Shown here in pieces: positions 46,908-58,195 of a DNA stretch of 64,000 nt; the stretch's first letter is position 1, and each line of letters opens with the position of its first letter. The notes below the pieces were generated by a model, which saw only the letters and a list, made by a program, of their open reading frames with translations, was not told the origin of the DNA and searched no databases. The DNA lies in contig NZ_JAHCKL010000005.1 in the NCBI RefSeq assembly GCF_026125785.1, positions 62,001-126,000 of the forward strand, given 5' to 3'. The translations under genes were made by a program, and so were the position numbers. This stretch comes from Hydrogenophaga sp. GTDB lineage: Bacteria; Pseudomonadota; Gammaproteobacteria; Burkholderiales; Burkholderiaceae_C.

Positions 46908-48938
46908 ATGAGCACCACCCTCTCCGCAAGCACCCTGCTCGCCGTACCGCTGGCCCCGCTGGTCGGGTCCGCGCTGGCCGGCATCCTGGGCACCACCTTC
47001 GGCGGCAACCTCATCGGCCGCCGTGCCTCGCACACCCTCACCATCCTGGGCGTGCTGGTCGCCTTCATCCTGTCCGCGTCCACACTCAAGAGCGTGGCGC
47101 TGGACGGCGCCCGCTTCAACGAAACCATCTACACCTGGATGGTGGTGGGTGGTCTCAAGATGGAGGTCGGCTTCCTGGTCGACGGCCTGACGGCCATGAT
47201 GATGGTGGTCGTCACCTTCGTCTCGCTCATGGTGCACCTCTACACCATCGGCTACATGGAAGAAGACGAAGGCTACAACCGCTTCTTCGCCTACATCTCG
47301 CTGTTCACCTTCTCCATGCTCATGCTGGTCATGAGCAACAACCTGCTGCAGCTCTTCTTCGGCTGGGAGGCCGTGGGTCTGGTGTCCTACCTGCTGATCG
47401 GTTTCTGGTTCAAGAAACCCACGGCGATCTTCGCCAACATGAAGGCCTTCCTGGTCAACCGTGTGGGCGACTTCGGCTTCATCCTCGGCATCGGCCTCAT
47501 CGTCGCCTATGCCGGCACCATGAACTACACCGAGGTGTTCGCCAAGTCGGGCGAACTCGGCAAGCTGGGCTTCCCGGGCACCGACTGGATGCTCATCACC
47601 GTGATCTGCATCTGTCTCTTCATCGGCGCCATGGGCAAGAGCGCGCAGTTCCCCCTGCACGTCTGGCTACCCGACTCGATGGAAGGCCCGACACCCATCT
47701 CCGCGCTGATCCATGCGGCTACCATGGTCACGGCCGGCATCTTCATGGTCGCGCGCATGTCGCCGCTGTTCGAACTCTCGGACACGGCGCTCAACTTCAT
47801 CATGGTCATCGGTGCCATCACCGCGCTGTTCATGGGCTTCCTGGGCATCATCCAGAACGACATCAAGCGCGTGGTGGCCTACTCCACGCTCTCCCAGCTC
47901 GGCTACATGACCGTTGCGCTCGGCGCCTCGGCCTACTCCGTCGCCGTGTTCCACCTCATGACGCACGCCTTCTTCAAGGCGCTGCTGTTCCTCGCGGCGG
48001 GCTCGGTCATCATGGGCCTGCACCACAACCAGGACATCCGCTGGATGGGCGGCGTGCGCAAGTACATGCCCATCACCTGGATCACCTCGCTGCTGGGCAC
48101 GCTGGCACTCATCGGCACCCCGCTGTTCTCGGGCTTCTACTCCAAGGACAGCATCATCGAAGCGGTGCACTTCAGCCACCTGCCGGCCGCCGGTTTCGCG
48201 CACTTCGCCGTCCTCGCCGGTGTGTTCGTCACGTCCTTCTATTCGTTCCGCCTCTACTTCCTGGTGTTCCACGGCAAGGAGCGCTACGACCAGAACCCGG
48301 ACGCGCACCACCACGGCGACGACCACCACGACGACCATGGCCATCATGGCGACGGCAAGCCGCACGAAACTCCCTGGGTCGTCACCGTGCCGCTGCTGCT
48401 GCTGGCCATCCCGTCGGTGGTCATCGGCTACATGACGATCCAGCCCATGCTGTTCGGCGACTTCCTCAAGGACGCCATCTTCATCGACAGCGCCGCCCAC
48501 CCGGCGCTGGCCAAGTTCGCCGAGATGTTCCACGGCCCGCTGGCCATGGCGCTGCACGCCTTCTCCACGGCGCCGTTCTACCTGGCGCTGGCGGGCGCCG
48601 TGACCGCCTGGTACATGTACCTGATCAATCCGGCGGTGCCGGCCGCCATTGGCCGCGCTCTGCGCCCGATCGTGGTGGTGCTGGAGAACAAGTACTACCT
48701 GGACTGGTTCAACGAGAACGTGCTCGCGCGCGCTGCCCGTGGCCTGGGCATCGGTTTCTGGAAAGGTGGCGACCGCGGCGTGATCGAGGCGGGCGTCGTC
48801 AACGCGAGCTGGAAGATCGTGGGCGCGGTGTCCTCGGTGGTGCGCCGCGCGCAGACCGGCTACCTCTACCACTACGCGCTCATGATGATCGTGGGCGTGC
48901 TGCTGTTCATGACGTACTTCGTGTGGCTCGCCAAATAA
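46908..48938 (+). CDS. nuoL: NADH-quinone oxidoreductase subunit L
   Basis: A 676-residue antiporter-like proton-pumping subunit. Motifs: FFGWEAVGLVSYLLIGFW, PLHVWLPDSMEGPTPISALIHAATMV and NDIKRVVAYSTLSQLG. At about residues 466-483 a loop is rich in His and Asp (HHHGDDHHDDHGHHGDG), placed between late helices. The C-terminus has the lateral helix that runs along the membrane arm. Confidence 0.96.
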   Translation: MSTTLSASTLLAVPLAPLVGSALAGILGTTFGGNLIGRRASHTLTILGVLVAFILSASTLKSVALDGARFNETIYTWMVVGGLKMEVGFLVDGLTAMMMVVVTFVSLMVHLYTIGYMEEDEGYNRFFAYISLFTFSMLMLVMSNNLLQLFFGWEAVGLVSYLLIGFWFKKPTAIFANMKAFLVNRVGDFGFILGIGLIVAYAGTMNYTEVFAKSGELGKLGFPGTDWMLITVICICLFIGAMGKSAQFPLHVWLPDSMEGPTPISALIHAATMVTAGIFMVARMSPLFELSDTALNFIMVIGAITALFMGFLGIIQNDIKRVVAYSTLSQLGYMTVALGASAYSVAVFHLMTHAFFKALLFLAAGSVIMGLHHNQDIRWMGGVRKYMPITWITSLLGTLALIGTPLFSGFYSKDSIIEAVHFSHLPAAGFAHFAVLAGVFVTSFYSFRLYFLVFHGKERYDQNPDAHHHGDDHHDDHGHHGDGKPHETPWVVTVPLLLLAIPSVVIGYMTIQPMLFGDFLKDAIFIDSAAHPALAKFAEMFHGPLAMALHAFSTAPFYLALAGAVTAWYMYLINPAVPAAIGRALRPIVVVLENKYYLDWFNENVLARAARGLGIGFWKGGDRGVIEAGVVNASWKIVGAVSSVVRRAQTGYLYHYALMMIVGVLLFMTYFVWLAK

Positions 48939-48951
48939 GAGGAACAACAAG

Positions 48952-50427
48952 ATGGGTTTGCTGAGCCTTGCAATCTGGACGCCGATCTTCTTCGGTGTCG
49001 TGCTGCTCGCCCTGGGCCGCGACGAACACGCGCCCATGGTGCGCTGGATCGCCCTGGTGGGCGCGCTGGCCGGACTGGCCGTGACGGTGCCGCTCTACAC
49101 CGGCTTCGAGCTGGGCACGGCGGCCATGCAGTTCGTCGAGCGCGGCGCCTGGATCGACACCTTCAACGTCTACTACCACCTCGGCGTGGACGGCATCTCG
49201 CTCTGGCTGGTGCTGCTGACCGCGTTCACCAACGTGGTGGTGGTCGTGGCAAGCTGGGAGTCCATCACCTCGCGCGTCAACCAGTACATGGGCGCGTTCC
49301 TGATCCTCTCCGGCCTGATGATCGGTGTCTTCTCCGCTCAGGACGCGATGCTGTTCTACGTGTTCTTCGAAGCCACGCTGATCCCGATGTACCTCATCAT
49401 CGGCATCTGGGGCGGGCCGAACAAGATCTACGCTGCGTTCAAGTTCTTTCTGTACACGCTCATGGGCTCGCTGCTCATGCTGGTGGCGCTGATCTACCTC
49501 TACACCCAGTCCGGAGGCAGCTTCGCGCTGGCCGACTGGTACAAGCTGCCGTTGAGCGGCACCGCGCAGACGCTGCTCTTCTTCGCCTTCTTCGCCGCCT
49601 TCGCCGTGAAGGTGCCGATGTGGCCGGTGCACACCTGGCTGCCCGACGTGCACGTCGAGGCCCCCACCGGCGGCTCCGCCGTGCTGGCGGCCATCATGCT
49701 CAAGCTGGGTGCCTACGGCTTCCTGCGCTTCTCGCTGCCCATCGTGCCCGACGCCTCCCACCAGTGGGCCTGGCTGATGATCACGCTGTCTCTCGTCGCG
49801 GTGATCTACGTCGGCCTCGTGGCCCTGGTTCAGCAGGACATGAAGAAGCTCGTGGCGTACTCCTCGGTGGCGCACATGGGCTTCGTCACCCTGGGTTTCT
49901 TCATCTTCAGCGACCTCGGCGTCTCCGGTGCCATCATCCAGATGATTGCCCACGGCTTCGTCTCGGCCGCCATGTTCCTGTGCATCGGCGTGCTCTACGA
50001 CCGCGTCCACTCGCGTGAAATCGCCGACTACGGCGGTGTGGTCAACACCATGCCCAACTTCGCCGCCTTCGCGCTGCTTTTCACCATGGCCAACTGCGGC
50101 CTGCCGGGCACCGCCGGTTTCGTCGGTGAGTGGATGGTGATCCTCGCCGCGGTCAAGGCCAACTTCTGGATCGGCCTGCTGGCGGCCACCGCCCTGATCT
50201 TCGGCGCCGCCTACTCGCTGTGGATGTTCAAGCGCGTCTACCTGGGCGCCATTGGCAACGACAACGTGCGGGCCCTGCTCGACATCAACGCCCGCGAATT
50301 CCTGGTGCTGGCGGTGCTGGCCCTGGCCGTGCTCTACATGGGCATCTACCCCAAGCCCTTCACCGACGTGATGGATGCGTCCGTGGCCGAACTGCTGCGC
50401 CACGTGGCCGTCTCCAAACTGAACTAA
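48952..50427 (+). CDS. nuoM: NADH-quinone oxidoreductase subunit M
   Basis: A 491-residue antiporter-like proton-pumping subunit with about fourteen helices. Motifs: [43 protein letters not shown] and [18 protein letters not shown]. Confidence 0.97.
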   Translation: MGLLSLAIWTPIFFGVVLLALGRDEHAPMVRWIALVGALAGLAVTVPLYTGFELGTAAMQFVERGAWIDTFNVYYHLGVDGISLWLVLLTAFTNVVVVVASWESITSRVNQYMGAFLILSGLMIGVFSAQDAMLFYVFFEATLIPMYLIIGIWGGPNKIYAAFKFFLYTLMGSLLMLVALIYLYTQSGGSFALADWYKLPLSGTAQTLLFFAFFAAFAVKVPMWPVHTWLPDVHVEAPTGGSAVLAAIMLKLGAYGFLRFSLPIVPDASHQWAWLMITLSLVAVIYVGLVALVQQDMKKLVAYSSVAHMGFVTLGFFIFSDLGVSGAIIQMIAHGFVSAAMFLCIGVLYDRVHSREIADYGGVVNTMPNFAAFALLFTMANCGLPGTAGFVGEWMVILAAVKANFWIGLLAATALIFGAAYSLWMFKRVYLGAIGNDNVRALLDINAREFLVLAVLALAVLYMGIYPKPFTDVMDASVAELLRHVAVSKLN

Positions 50428-50440
50428 GGCCAAGCTACAC

Positions 50441-51949
50441 ATGATCGACAAGCTCAGCTGGGTTGCGGCATACCCTGAAATTCTTCTGCTGACGATGGCC
50501 TGCGTGATCGCGCTGGTCGATCTGGCCGTGAAGTCGCCGCTGCGCGGCGCCACCTACGGACTCACGCTGCTCACACTGGCCGTGGTGGCCCTGCTGCTGG
50601 GCATGGCCGGTTCCTCGGGCACCACCATCGTCGGCTTCGGCGGCATGATCGTGAGCGACCCCATGGGCAACTGGCTCAAGTGCTTCGCCAGCATCGCCAT
50701 GATGGTCACGCTCGTCTATGGCCGCGGCTACGCCGGCCAGCGCGACATGCTGCGTGGCGGCGAGATGTTCAGCCTGTCCATGCTGGCGCTGCTGGGCATG
50801 TTCGTCATGATCTCCGGCCACAACTTCCTGGTGATCTACCTCGGCCTGGAACTGCTCACGCTGTCCAGCTACGCGCTGGTGGCCCTGCGCCGCGACGACC
50901 TGCCCGCCACCGAAGCCGCCATGAAGTACTTCGTGCTCGGCGCGCTGGCCAGCGGCTTCCTGCTCTACGGCCTGTCCATGGTCTACGGCGCCACCGGCTC
51001 GCTGGACGTGACCGAAGTGCTCAAGGCCATCGCCGGCGGCGAGGCCACGCTCAAGGGATCGTCCCAGGTGCTCACGCTGGGCCTGGTGTTCGTGGTGGCC
51101 GGGCTGGCCTTCAAGCTCGGCGTGGTGCCTTTCCATATGTGGGTGCCCGACGTCTACCACGGTGCGCCCACCGCCGTCACGCTCATGATCGGCGGCGCGC
51201 CCAAGCTGGCCGCTTTCGCCATCGTCATTCGCCTGCTGGTCGAAGGCCTGGCGCCGCTCGCGGTGGACTGGCAGCAGATGCTGGCCGTGCTGGCGGTGCT
51301 CTCGCTGCTGGTGGGCAACCTCGCCGCCATCGCTCAGACCAACCTCAAGCGCATGCTGGCCTTCTCCACCATCGCGCAGATGGGCTTCATGTTGCTCGGC
51401 CTGCTGGCCGGCGTGGTGCAAGGCGCGGCCGGCCTGGACGGCGGCAACATGGCCAACGCCTACGCCTCTTCCATGTTCTACGTGGTGACGTACGTGCTCA
51501 CCACGCTGGGCACCTTCGGCGTCATCCTGCTGCTCTCGCGCAATGGTTTCGAGTCCGAGAACATCGCCGACCTCGCCGGCCTGAACCAGCGCAGCCCGCT
51601 CTACGCCGGCATCATGGCCGTGTGCATGTTCTCGTTGGCTGGCGTGCCGCCCCTGGTGGGCTTCTACGCCAAGCTGGCGGTGCTGCAGGCGCTGCTCGCC
51701 GCGCCGGGTGCTTTCTACGTGGGCCTGGCGGTGTTCGCCGTCGTCATGTCCCTGATCGGGGCCTTCTACTACCTGCGCCTGATCAAGGTCATGTACTTCG
51801 ACGCCCCCACCCAGACCGCGCCCATCGAGGCCGGCAACGACGTGCGCTCCGTGCTCTCCATCAACGGCGCGCTGGTGCTGGTGCTCGGCATCGTGCCCGG
51901 TGGTTTGATGGCGCTGTGCGCGCAGGCGGTGAGCCAGCTCTTCGTCTGA
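50441..51949 (+). CDS. nuoN: NADH-quinone oxidoreductase subunit N
   Basis: A 502-residue antiporter-like subunit, the last of the fourteen. Motifs: [38 protein letters not shown] and [18 protein letters not shown]. Confidence 0.97.
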   Translation: MIDKLSWVAAYPEILLLTMACVIALVDLAVKSPLRGATYGLTLLTLAVVALLLGMAGSSGTTIVGFGGMIVSDPMGNWLKCFASIAMMVTLVYGRGYAGQRDMLRGGEMFSLSMLALLGMFVMISGHNFLVIYLGLELLTLSSYALVALRRDDLPATEAAMKYFVLGALASGFLLYGLSMVYGATGSLDVTEVLKAIAGGEATLKGSSQVLTLGLVFVVAGLAFKLGVVPFHMWVPDVYHGAPTAVTLMIGGAPKLAAFAIVIRLLVEGLAPLAVDWQQMLAVLAVLSLLVGNLAAIAQTNLKRMLAFSTIAQMGFMLLGLLAGVVQGAAGLDGGNMANAYASSMFYVVTYVLTTLGTFGVILLLSRNGFESENIADLAGLNQRSPLYAGIMAVCMFSLAGVPPLVGFYAKLAVLQALLAAPGAFYVGLAVFAVVMSLIGAFYYLRLIKVMYFDAPTQTAPIEAGNDVRSVLSINGALVLVLGIVPGGLMALCAQAVSQLFV

Positions 51950-51987
51950 CCCGCTGAACTCACCGCGGGCGGACGGCTCACACCTCC

Positions 51988-52290
51988 ATGTCGCATTCGT
52001 TTTCCGTCACGCTTGTCCTGCTGGCCGCTTTCATCGCGGCCAACCTGCCTTTCCTCAACGAGCGCTGGCTCGCCGTGTGGCCGCGCCGCGCGCCCAAGGC
52101 GCTGTGGATGCGTCTGGTGGAGCTGCTGGTGCTCTATGCCCTGGTCGGTGCGCTGGGCCTGGCGCTGGAACAGTCGGCCGGCCAGATCGCCCCCCAGGGC
52201 TGGGAGTTCTACGCCGTCACCGGTTCGCTGTTCCTGACGCTGGCCTTCCCCGGCTTCGTCTACCGCTACCTCTACCGCCGCAACCGATGA
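51988..52290 (+). CDS. DUF2818 family membrane protein
   Basis: A 100-residue protein with three hydrophobic segments (about 5-24, 44-62 and 74-92), positively charged between. It follows nuoN after 38 bases and matches the small DUF2818 protein typically found behind nuoN in betaproteobacteria; it may assist complex I, though no function is proven. The stop overlaps the next start (ATGA). Confidence 0.85.
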   Translation: MSHSFSVTLVLLAAFIAANLPFLNERWLAVWPRRAPKALWMRLVELLVLYALVGALGLALEQSAGQIAPQGWEFYAVTGSLFLTLAFPGFVYRYLYRRNR

Positions 52291-52907
52291 GCGCCAGTCC
52301 GGCCGACGACAGCCACCTGCGGGAAACGCCCGTGTCGCGCACCGAGCTGCTGCGCGGCCACTTCCTGCACGTGGTGCGCGACACGGTGCGTCTGCCCGAT
52401 GGTGGACAGGCCACGCGCGAATACGTGCTGCACCCCGGTGCTGTCATGGTCATCGGCCTGCTCGACGACGGCCGCGTGGTGCTGGAGCGCCAGTTCCGCC
52501 ACCCCATGCAGGCGGTCATGATCGAATTTCCCGCCGGCAAGCTCGATGCCGGTGAAGACAGCCTCGCCTGCGCGCAGCGCGAGCTGCTCGAAGAAACCGG
52601 CTATAGCGCGCGCGAATGGGCCTTTGCCGGCCGGCTCGCACCCACCATCGCCTACTCCGACGAAGTCATCGACATCTGGTTCGCGCGCGGCCTCACCGCT
52701 GGCGACCGGCGCCTGGACGATGGCGAGTTTCTCGACGTCTTCGCCGCCTCGCCCGCCGAGCTGCATGCCTGGTGTTTTGGCGGTCAGGTCATCGACTGCA
52801 AGACCCTGATCGGTTCCATGTGGCTGCAGAATGTGCAGCGCGGCGAATGGCCTCTGACCTGGCGGGCGGCCTCCCCCTTGCCGAATGGCGGAAAATCCGG
52901 CGCATGA
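52287..52907 (+). CDS. NUDIX hydrolase, ADP-ribose pyrophosphatase type
   Basis: A 206-residue NUDIX enzyme with the box [22 protein letters not shown] (the G-x5-E-x7-REx2EExG pattern intact), expected to split ADP-ribose or similar nucleotide sugars. It is coupled by overlapping codons to the DUF2818 gene before and the DUF1178 gene after. Confidence 0.92.
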   Translation: MSASPADDSHLRETPVSRTELLRGHFLHVVRDTVRLPDGGQATREYVLHPGAVMVIGLLDDGRVVLERQFRHPMQAVMIEFPAGKLDAGEDSLACAQRELLEETGYSAREWAFAGRLAPTIAYSDEVIDIWFARGLTAGDRRLDDGEFLDVFAASPAELHAWCFGGQVIDCKTLIGSMWLQNVQRGEWPLTWRAASPLPNGGKSGA

Positions 52908-53371
52908 AGGTCCTCAACCTGCAATGTGCCCACCAGCACGAGTTCGAAGGCTGGTTCGCCTCTGAAGACGACTACGCCAGCCAGCTCGCGCGAGGCCTGC
53001 TGTCCTGCCCGATGTGCGGTGACGAGCACGTCGAGAAAAAACTCTCCGCGCCACGTCTGAACCTGCGCACCGGCCGGGGCGACGAAACCGCCGCCAGCGG
53101 TGGCACCGTCGCGCTCAGCAACCACGCCACCAACCCCGAACTCGCGGCGCTGCAGGCCCGCATGCTCCAGGCCCTGCGTGAAGTCATGGCCAACACCGAA
53201 GACGTCGGCGACCGCTTTGCCGCCGAAGCACGCGCCATGCACCATGGCGAAACCGAACACCGCCAGATCCGCGGCCAGGCCAGCGCCCGCGAAGCCCTCG
53301 AACTGCTGGAAGAGGGCATAGACGTGGTCCCGCTGCCCATGATTCCCGCCACGAAGGAAACCCTTCAATAG
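52904..53371 (+). CDS. DUF1178 family protein
   Basis: A 155-residue soluble protein. The N-terminal zinc-ribbon-like part has a Cys-x-His-x-His ([13 protein letters not shown]) and CPMCGD pair; the C-terminal half is helical ([20 protein letters not shown]). Function unknown. It is the last gene of the nuo block; GC-rich repeats follow. Confidence 0.87.
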   Translation: MKVLNLQCAHQHEFEGWFASEDDYASQLARGLLSCPMCGDEHVEKKLSAPRLNLRTGRGDETAASGGTVALSNHATNPELAALQARMLQALREVMANTEDVGDRFAAEARAMHHGETEHRQIRGQASAREALELLEEGIDVVPLPMIPATKETLQ

Positions 53372-53377
53372 GGGGGT

Positions 53378-53640
53378 GTGGCCCCCACGCTCCGCCGCTT
53401 CGCGGGTCGCTGCCCCCCGAGGGGGCTGACCCCGCCTTGGGAGCGGCCCGGCGGCGGGGTCGGTGGCCCCCACGCTCCGCCGCTGCGCGGGTCGCTGCCC
53501 CCACGCCTCACCACAGCGAGCGCAGCGAGGCGTCTCAGCCCAGAGATGCCGAGGGTCCGGCTCCGCCGGCCCAAGGCATCGTCCCCCCTCCCAGCGCCGA
53601 AGGCGCGTCAGAGAGGGGGGAAGCCGCGCAGCGGCGCAGG
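53378..53640. repeat. Cluster of dispersed GC-rich repeats
   Basis: The 283-base gap between DUF1178 and gdhA (convergent) is filled with repeats: 53378-53469 is a near copy of 10057-10148; 53463-53502 begins a second, partial copy in tandem; and 53505-53640 holds other palindromic pieces (CGAGCGCAGCGAG, CCGGCTCCGCCGG, GCGCCGAAGGCGC). No gene is credible here. Confidence 0.85.
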
Positions 53641-53654
53641 GGGGTGCTGCCAGC

Positions 53655-54986
53655 CTATGGATACAAGCCGCGCAAGTCCCGCGCATGCAGGATGCGCTTG
53701 CATGCCACGATGAAGGTGGCGGTGCGCAGGCTCACCTTGTTCTCGTCCGCCACCTGCCACACGGCAGCGAAGGCTTCTTTCATGATCTTCACCAGGCGGG
53801 CGTTGATTTCGTCCTCGCTCCAGAAGAAGCTGGAGAAGTCCTGCACCCATTCGAAGTAGCTCACCGTCACGCCGCCCGCGTTGGCGATCACGTCGGGCAG
53901 CACCAGCACGTTGCGCTCGCGCAGGATGTCGTCGGCCTGCGGCGTGGTCGGTCCGTTGGCCCCTTCGATCACCATGCGCGCCTGGATGCGGGCCGCGTTC
54001 GCTTCGGTGATCTGCGCCTCCAGTGCGGCGGGGATCAGGATGTCGCAGGGCACGCTCCAGAAGGCGTCGTTGGCGATGACTTCGGCGCCGGGGAAGCCCG
54101 CCACCGAACCCTGCCGAGCCACGTGCGCCAGGAGCGCCGGCACGTCCAGCCCAGCTTCCCGGTAGATGGTGCCGCCGTGGTCCTGCACGGCCACAACCTT
54201 CGCGCCGGCCTCGGCAAACAGCTTGCCCGCCACGCCGCCCACGTTGCCGAAGCCCTGCACGGCCACACGGGCGCCCGCCACTTCCAGCCCGATGCGGCGA
54301 GCCGCTTCCACGCCCACGGTGAACACACCGCGGCCCGTGGCTTCGCGCCGGCCCAGCGAACCGCCCAGGTCCACCGGCTTGCCGGTGACCACGCCGGTGG
54401 CCGTGGCGCCTTCGTTCATCGAATACGTGTCCATCATCCAGGCCATCACCTGTTCATTGGTGTTCACGTCCGGTGCCGGAATGTCCTTGGTGGGCCCGAT
54501 GATGATGCCGATCTCGCTGGTGTAGCGGCGCGTCACACGCTCCAGTTCGCCTTGCGTGAGCTGGCGCGGATCCACGCGGATGCCCCCCTTTGCGCCGCCG
54601 TACGGCACGTTCACTGCCGCGTTCTTGATCGACATCCAGGCCGAGAGCGCCATCACCTCGGAGAGCGTCACGTCCTGGTGGAAACGCACGCCGCCCTTGC
54701 CCGGGCCGCGCGAGGTGTTGTGCTGCACGCGGTAGCCCTCGAAGTGGGCCACGCTGCCGTTGTCCAGGTGGATGGGCACGTCCACGATCAGCGTGCGCTT
54801 GGGGCGCTTGAGGGTGTCCACCCAGCGCGCCAGCTTGCCCAGGTAGGGTGTGACGCGGTCCACCTGCTGCAGATAAATGCCCCACGGCCCCAGGTGCTGG
54901 GGGTCCAGATAGGAGGGCAGGGCCTGTGTGAAAACGGCCGGGGCGCTGGTGGCGCCACCGGCCTGCGGTTGCGGTGCTTGTGACAT
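53655..54986 (-). CDS. Glu/Leu/Phe/Val dehydrogenase (NAD(P)-glutamate dehydrogenase type)
   Basis: A 443-residue amino acid dehydrogenase interconverting glutamate with 2-oxoglutarate and ammonium, or acting on a related substrate. The catalytic Lys lies in [12 protein letters not shown], with the substrate-binding [10 protein letters not shown] before it; the dinucleotide-binding [11 protein letters not shown] follows, then [13 protein letters not shown]. Strict glutamate preference cannot be proven. It would assimilate or release ammonium, linked in metabolism to the nas operon. Confidence 0.93.
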   Translation of the reverse strand: MSQAPQPQAGGATSAPAVFTQALPSYLDPQHLGPWGIYLQQVDRVTPYLGKLARWVDTLKRPKRTLIVDVPIHLDNGSVAHFEGYRVQHNTSRGPGKGGVRFHQDVTLSEVMALSAWMSIKNAAVNVPYGGAKGGIRVDPRQLTQGELERVTRRYTSEIGIIIGPTKDIPAPDVNTNEQVMAWMMDTYSMNEGATATGVVTGKPVDLGGSLGRREATGRGVFTVGVEAARRIGLEVAGARVAVQGFGNVGGVAGKLFAEAGAKVVAVQDHGGTIYREAGLDVPALLAHVARQGSVAGFPGAEVIANDAFWSVPCDILIPAALEAQITEANAARIQARMVIEGANGPTTPQADDILRERNVLVLPDVIANAGGVTVSYFEWVQDFSSFFWSEDEINARLVKIMKEAFAAVWQVADENKVSLRTATFIVACKRILHARDLRGLYP

Positions 54987-55123
54987 GTTGCGGGGTTCCT
55001 TGTGGGTGCTTTGGCCCAGGGTCCGAGCCAGGCCGAGAGCTTACGAAGCCCGCCCGCAACTGTCCAAGGCCAGGTTGCCATGCCGTCATGCATTCGGCGC
55101 ATGACCGGCCGGCGCATGCGCGT

Positions 55124-56911
55124 TCAGGCCGTGAACTGCAGAGCGGCCAGGCGCGCATACACGCCACCGGCCGCCACCAGCGTCTGGTGCGTTCCCTGTT
55201 CCACCAGCCGGCCGTGTTCCAGCACCACGATGTGGTCGGCCTGCTGCACCGTGGCCAGCCGGTGCGCGATCACCAGCGTGGTTCGGTCCTTCATGGCCGA
55301 CTCCAGCGCGGCCTGCACCATGCGTTCGCTCTGCGCATCGAGGGCGCTGGTGGCTTCGTCCAGCAGCAGCAACGGCGGGTTCTTGAGCATGGCCCGTGCG
55401 ATGGCGATGCGCTGGCGCTGCCCACCCGAGAGGCGCACACCGCGTTCGCCCAGGAAGGTGCCATACCCTTCAGGCAGCTTCTCGATGAACTCGTCGGCGA
55501 ACGCCGCCTTCGCCGCCGCGCGCACCTCCTCGTCGCTGGCGCCGGGGCGGCCATAGCGGATGTTCTCCAGCGCGCTGGTTGAGAAAATCACCGGGTCTTG
55601 CGGCACGATGCCGATGCGCTCGCGCAGCGCCTGCAGGGCCAGCCGCTGGATCGGCACGCCGTCGAGCAGGATGCGGCCTTGCGCCGGGTCGTAGTAGCGC
55701 AGCAGCAGGCCAAACACAGTGCTCTTGCCCGCGCCACTGGGCCCCACCAGCGCCACCGTGCGGCCTGGCTGCACCGCCAGGGAAAAACCGCTGAGTGCCG
55801 CCTGCGCCGGGCGCGACGGGTAGTGGAACGTGACGTCCTCGAACGCGAGTGCGCTGCCACCCTGCGGCGCGCTCGCCTGCAGCGGCTGCGCCGGTGACTG
55901 CACCGGCGACTCCAGCGTCAGCAACTCCATCAGCCGCTCGCTCGCGCCCGCCGCGCGCAGCAGGTCGCCGTACACCTCGCCCAGCACCGCCACCGCGCTG
56001 GCCAGGATGATCACGTACAGCACCGTCTGCCCCAGGTGCCCAGGGCTGATGGTGCCGGCCAGCACCGCCTGCGTGCCCTGGTACAGGCCCCAGAGCAGCA
56101 GCGCCGCCGTGCTGATGATGATGAACGCCACCAGCACCGAACGCGCCTTGGTGCGCCGCACCGCCGCCTCGAAGGCGAAGCGCGTGGAGTCCGCGAAGCG
56201 CGCCGCCTCGCGGTCTTCCGCGGTGTAGCTCTGCACGATGGGAATGGCGTTGAGCACCTCGGCCGCGATCGCGCTGGAGTCCGCCACGCGGTCCTGGCTG
56301 GCGCGCGAGAGGCGGCGCACCCGGCGGCCAAACCACATGCTGGGCAGCACCACCAGCACCAGGATCAACAGCACCTGCGTCATCACATACGGGTTGGTCC
56401 ACACCAGCATCACCAGCGCGCCCAGACCCATCACCCCATTGCGCAAGCCCATCGAGAGCGACGACCCCACCACCGTCTGCACCAGCGTCGTGTCCGTCGT
56501 CAGCCGTGAGAGCACCTCGCCGGTTTGCGTGGTCTCGAAGAACTGCGGGCTCTGCCGCAGCACATGGCTGTAGACCGCGTTGCGCAGGTCCGCTGTCACG
56601 CGCTCGCCCAGCCAGCTCACCAGGTAGAAGCGCGCCGCCGAGAACAGCCCCAGCGCCACCGCCACGGCAAACAGCAAGGCGAAGTGCTCGCGCAGCGCCA
56701 TCACCTGCTCGCCGCGCCCGGCCGGTGCGAGGCCCTGGTCGATCAGCGTGCGCAATGCCAGCGGAAACAGCAACGTGGCCACGGCGGCCAGCACCAGGAA
56801 CAGAAGAGCCAGCGCGATCTGCAGGCGGTAGGGCCGCAGGAACGGCAGCAGGCCACCGAGGGACGTGGGAGTGGTTGCGGTGGGCCGGGCGGGGAGGGTA
56901 GAGGCTGGCAT
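55124..56911 (-). CDS. ABC exporter (fused membrane and ATPase domains)
   Basis: A 595-residue half-transporter of the MsbA/lipid or multidrug type, working as a dimer. Residues about 25-310 form six membrane helices; residues about 350-590 form the ATPase with Walker [10 protein letters not shown], signature [15 protein letters not shown] and Walker [13 protein letters not shown]. Substrate unknown. It is divergent from the DUF898 gene across an AT-rich gap of 72 bases. Confidence 0.92.
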   Translation of the reverse strand: MPASTLPARPTATTPTSLGGLLPFLRPYRLQIALALLFLVLAAVATLLFPLALRTLIDQGLAPAGRGEQVMALREHFALLFAVAVALGLFSAARFYLVSWLGERVTADLRNAVYSHVLRQSPQFFETTQTGEVLSRLTTDTTLVQTVVGSSLSMGLRNGVMGLGALVMLVWTNPYVMTQVLLILVLVVLPSMWFGRRVRRLSRASQDRVADSSAIAAEVLNAIPIVQSYTAEDREAARFADSTRFAFEAAVRRTKARSVLVAFIIISTAALLLWGLYQGTQAVLAGTISPGHLGQTVLYVIILASAVAVLGEVYGDLLRAAGASERLMELLTLESPVQSPAQPLQASAPQGGSALAFEDVTFHYPSRPAQAALSGFSLAVQPGRTVALVGPSGAGKSTVFGLLLRYYDPAQGRILLDGVPIQRLALQALRERIGIVPQDPVIFSTSALENIRYGRPGASDEEVRAAAKAAFADEFIEKLPEGYGTFLGERGVRLSGGQRQRIAIARAMLKNPPLLLLDEATSALDAQSERMVQAALESAMKDRTTLVIAHRLATVQQADHIVVLEHGRLVEQGTHQTLVAAGGVYARLAALQFTA

Positions 56912-56983
56912 TGCAGCAATTCAGGTTACAAACGAAACTAAAATGAGCTACTTTGTTTTAATTCAACAACTCGAGGAGAACCC

Positions 56984-58162
56984 GTGGAGCCAGTGAAATC
57001 GTCTGCCATGCCGGCCGCTTCGCAGCCGCCATCCCCCAACCAGCTCGGGGTGGCCAGCCAGCGCCTGCCCATCCGGTTCACCGGTTCGGGCAGTGCGTAT
57101 TTCCGCATCTGGGCCGTCGATCTGCTGCTGATCGTGCTGACGCTCTCACTCTACCTGCCTTTCGCGCGCGCCCGGCGGCTGGCCTACTTTCACAGCCACA
57201 CCCTGGTGGGGCGCGACCCCCTGAGCTTCCACGCCAACCCCTGGCAGATGTTCCGCGCCCACCTCCTGCTCTTGCTGCTTGGCGGCGCGCTGTGGGCCGT
57301 GACCCACCTGTGGCCCTCACTGAATGGCCCGTCGATCCTGCTGGCCCTGGCGCTCTGGCCCTGGATGATGCATGCCGCCCTGCGCTTTCGCATGGCACAC
57401 ACCCACTGGCGCGGCCTGCCGATGGGCTTCATCGGCAGCCTGAGTGGCATCTACGGCAGCTTCTGGCCGCTGGCGGTGCCGCTGGTGCCTGCGGCCGTGG
57501 CCCTCACACTCATCATGGGTCTCGACAAGGTGAACGACCCGCTGAGTCCTTCGCTCTTCGGGCCAGGCGCCTTGTTTCTGTTCGCCATGGGCGTCGCGGG
57601 CCTCATGCTGCCGTGGGTGGGGCTGCGCTTCATGCGCTACGTCCAGTCCGGTTACACGTACGGGCAGGAGCGCACGCACATGAACCTCGCTGCCGGCGCC
57701 TTCTACGCGTTCTCGTTCAAGGTCGTCGTCTACGCCATGCTGGCGCTGGTGCTGCTGGGCATGGTCCTCTGGGGTGTGGCATGGTGGTGGCCCCACCGCG
57801 GCTATCTCCTGCTGCTGCTCGTCGTGCTCGTCAACGGCGTGTTGCCCGCGCTGGTCTGGCCCTACATATTGGCGAGGCGGCAGAACATGGTCTGGTCGAA
57901 CACGCGCTCGCAGCGTGTGCGCTTCGAGAGCCAGTTGCGTTTCCCCGCGCTCCTGCGTCTCACCTTGGGCAACCTGCTCCTGGTCCTGTTGACCCTCGGC
58001 CTCTACTGGCCCGTTGCCCGCATCCGCACCACCCGCATGCGCCTGGAGGCCGTGAGCGTGGAGATCACCGGTGAGGTGGGTGGTGCTGCGCTGGCCACAT
58101 CCACGCCCGACGCCTGGGCCGATGGCGCGGTCCACATGCTGGGCGTCGACATCGGCATCTGA
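56984..58162 (+). CDS. DUF898 (YjgN) family membrane protein, GTG start
   Basis: A 392-residue protein with about ten hydrophobic helices. The repeated motif FTGSGSAYFRIWAVDLLLIVLTL and, near the end, LRFPALLRLTLGNLLLVLLTLGLYWPVARIRTTR fit the DUF898 family (function unknown). The start is a GTG at 56984 with GAGGAG 5 bases before it. The region just upstream is unusually AT-rich. Confidence 0.85.
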   Translation: MEPVKSSAMPAASQPPSPNQLGVASQRLPIRFTGSGSAYFRIWAVDLLLIVLTLSLYLPFARARRLAYFHSHTLVGRDPLSFHANPWQMFRAHLLLLLLGGALWAVTHLWPSLNGPSILLALALWPWMMHAALRFRMAHTHWRGLPMGFIGSLSGIYGSFWPLAVPLVPAAVALTLIMGLDKVNDPLSPSLFGPGALFLFAMGVAGLMLPWVGLRFMRYVQSGYTYGQERTHMNLAAGAFYAFSFKVVVYAMLALVLLGMVLWGVAWWWPHRGYLLLLLVVLVNGVLPALVWPYILARRQNMVWSNTRSQRVRFESQLRFPALLRLTLGNLLLVLLTLGLYWPVARIRTTRMRLEAVSVEITGEVGGAALATSTPDAWADGAVHMLGVDIGI

Positions 58163-58195
58163 AGCGCACACGCGGCCCAGGCACCGGCACCGGCC

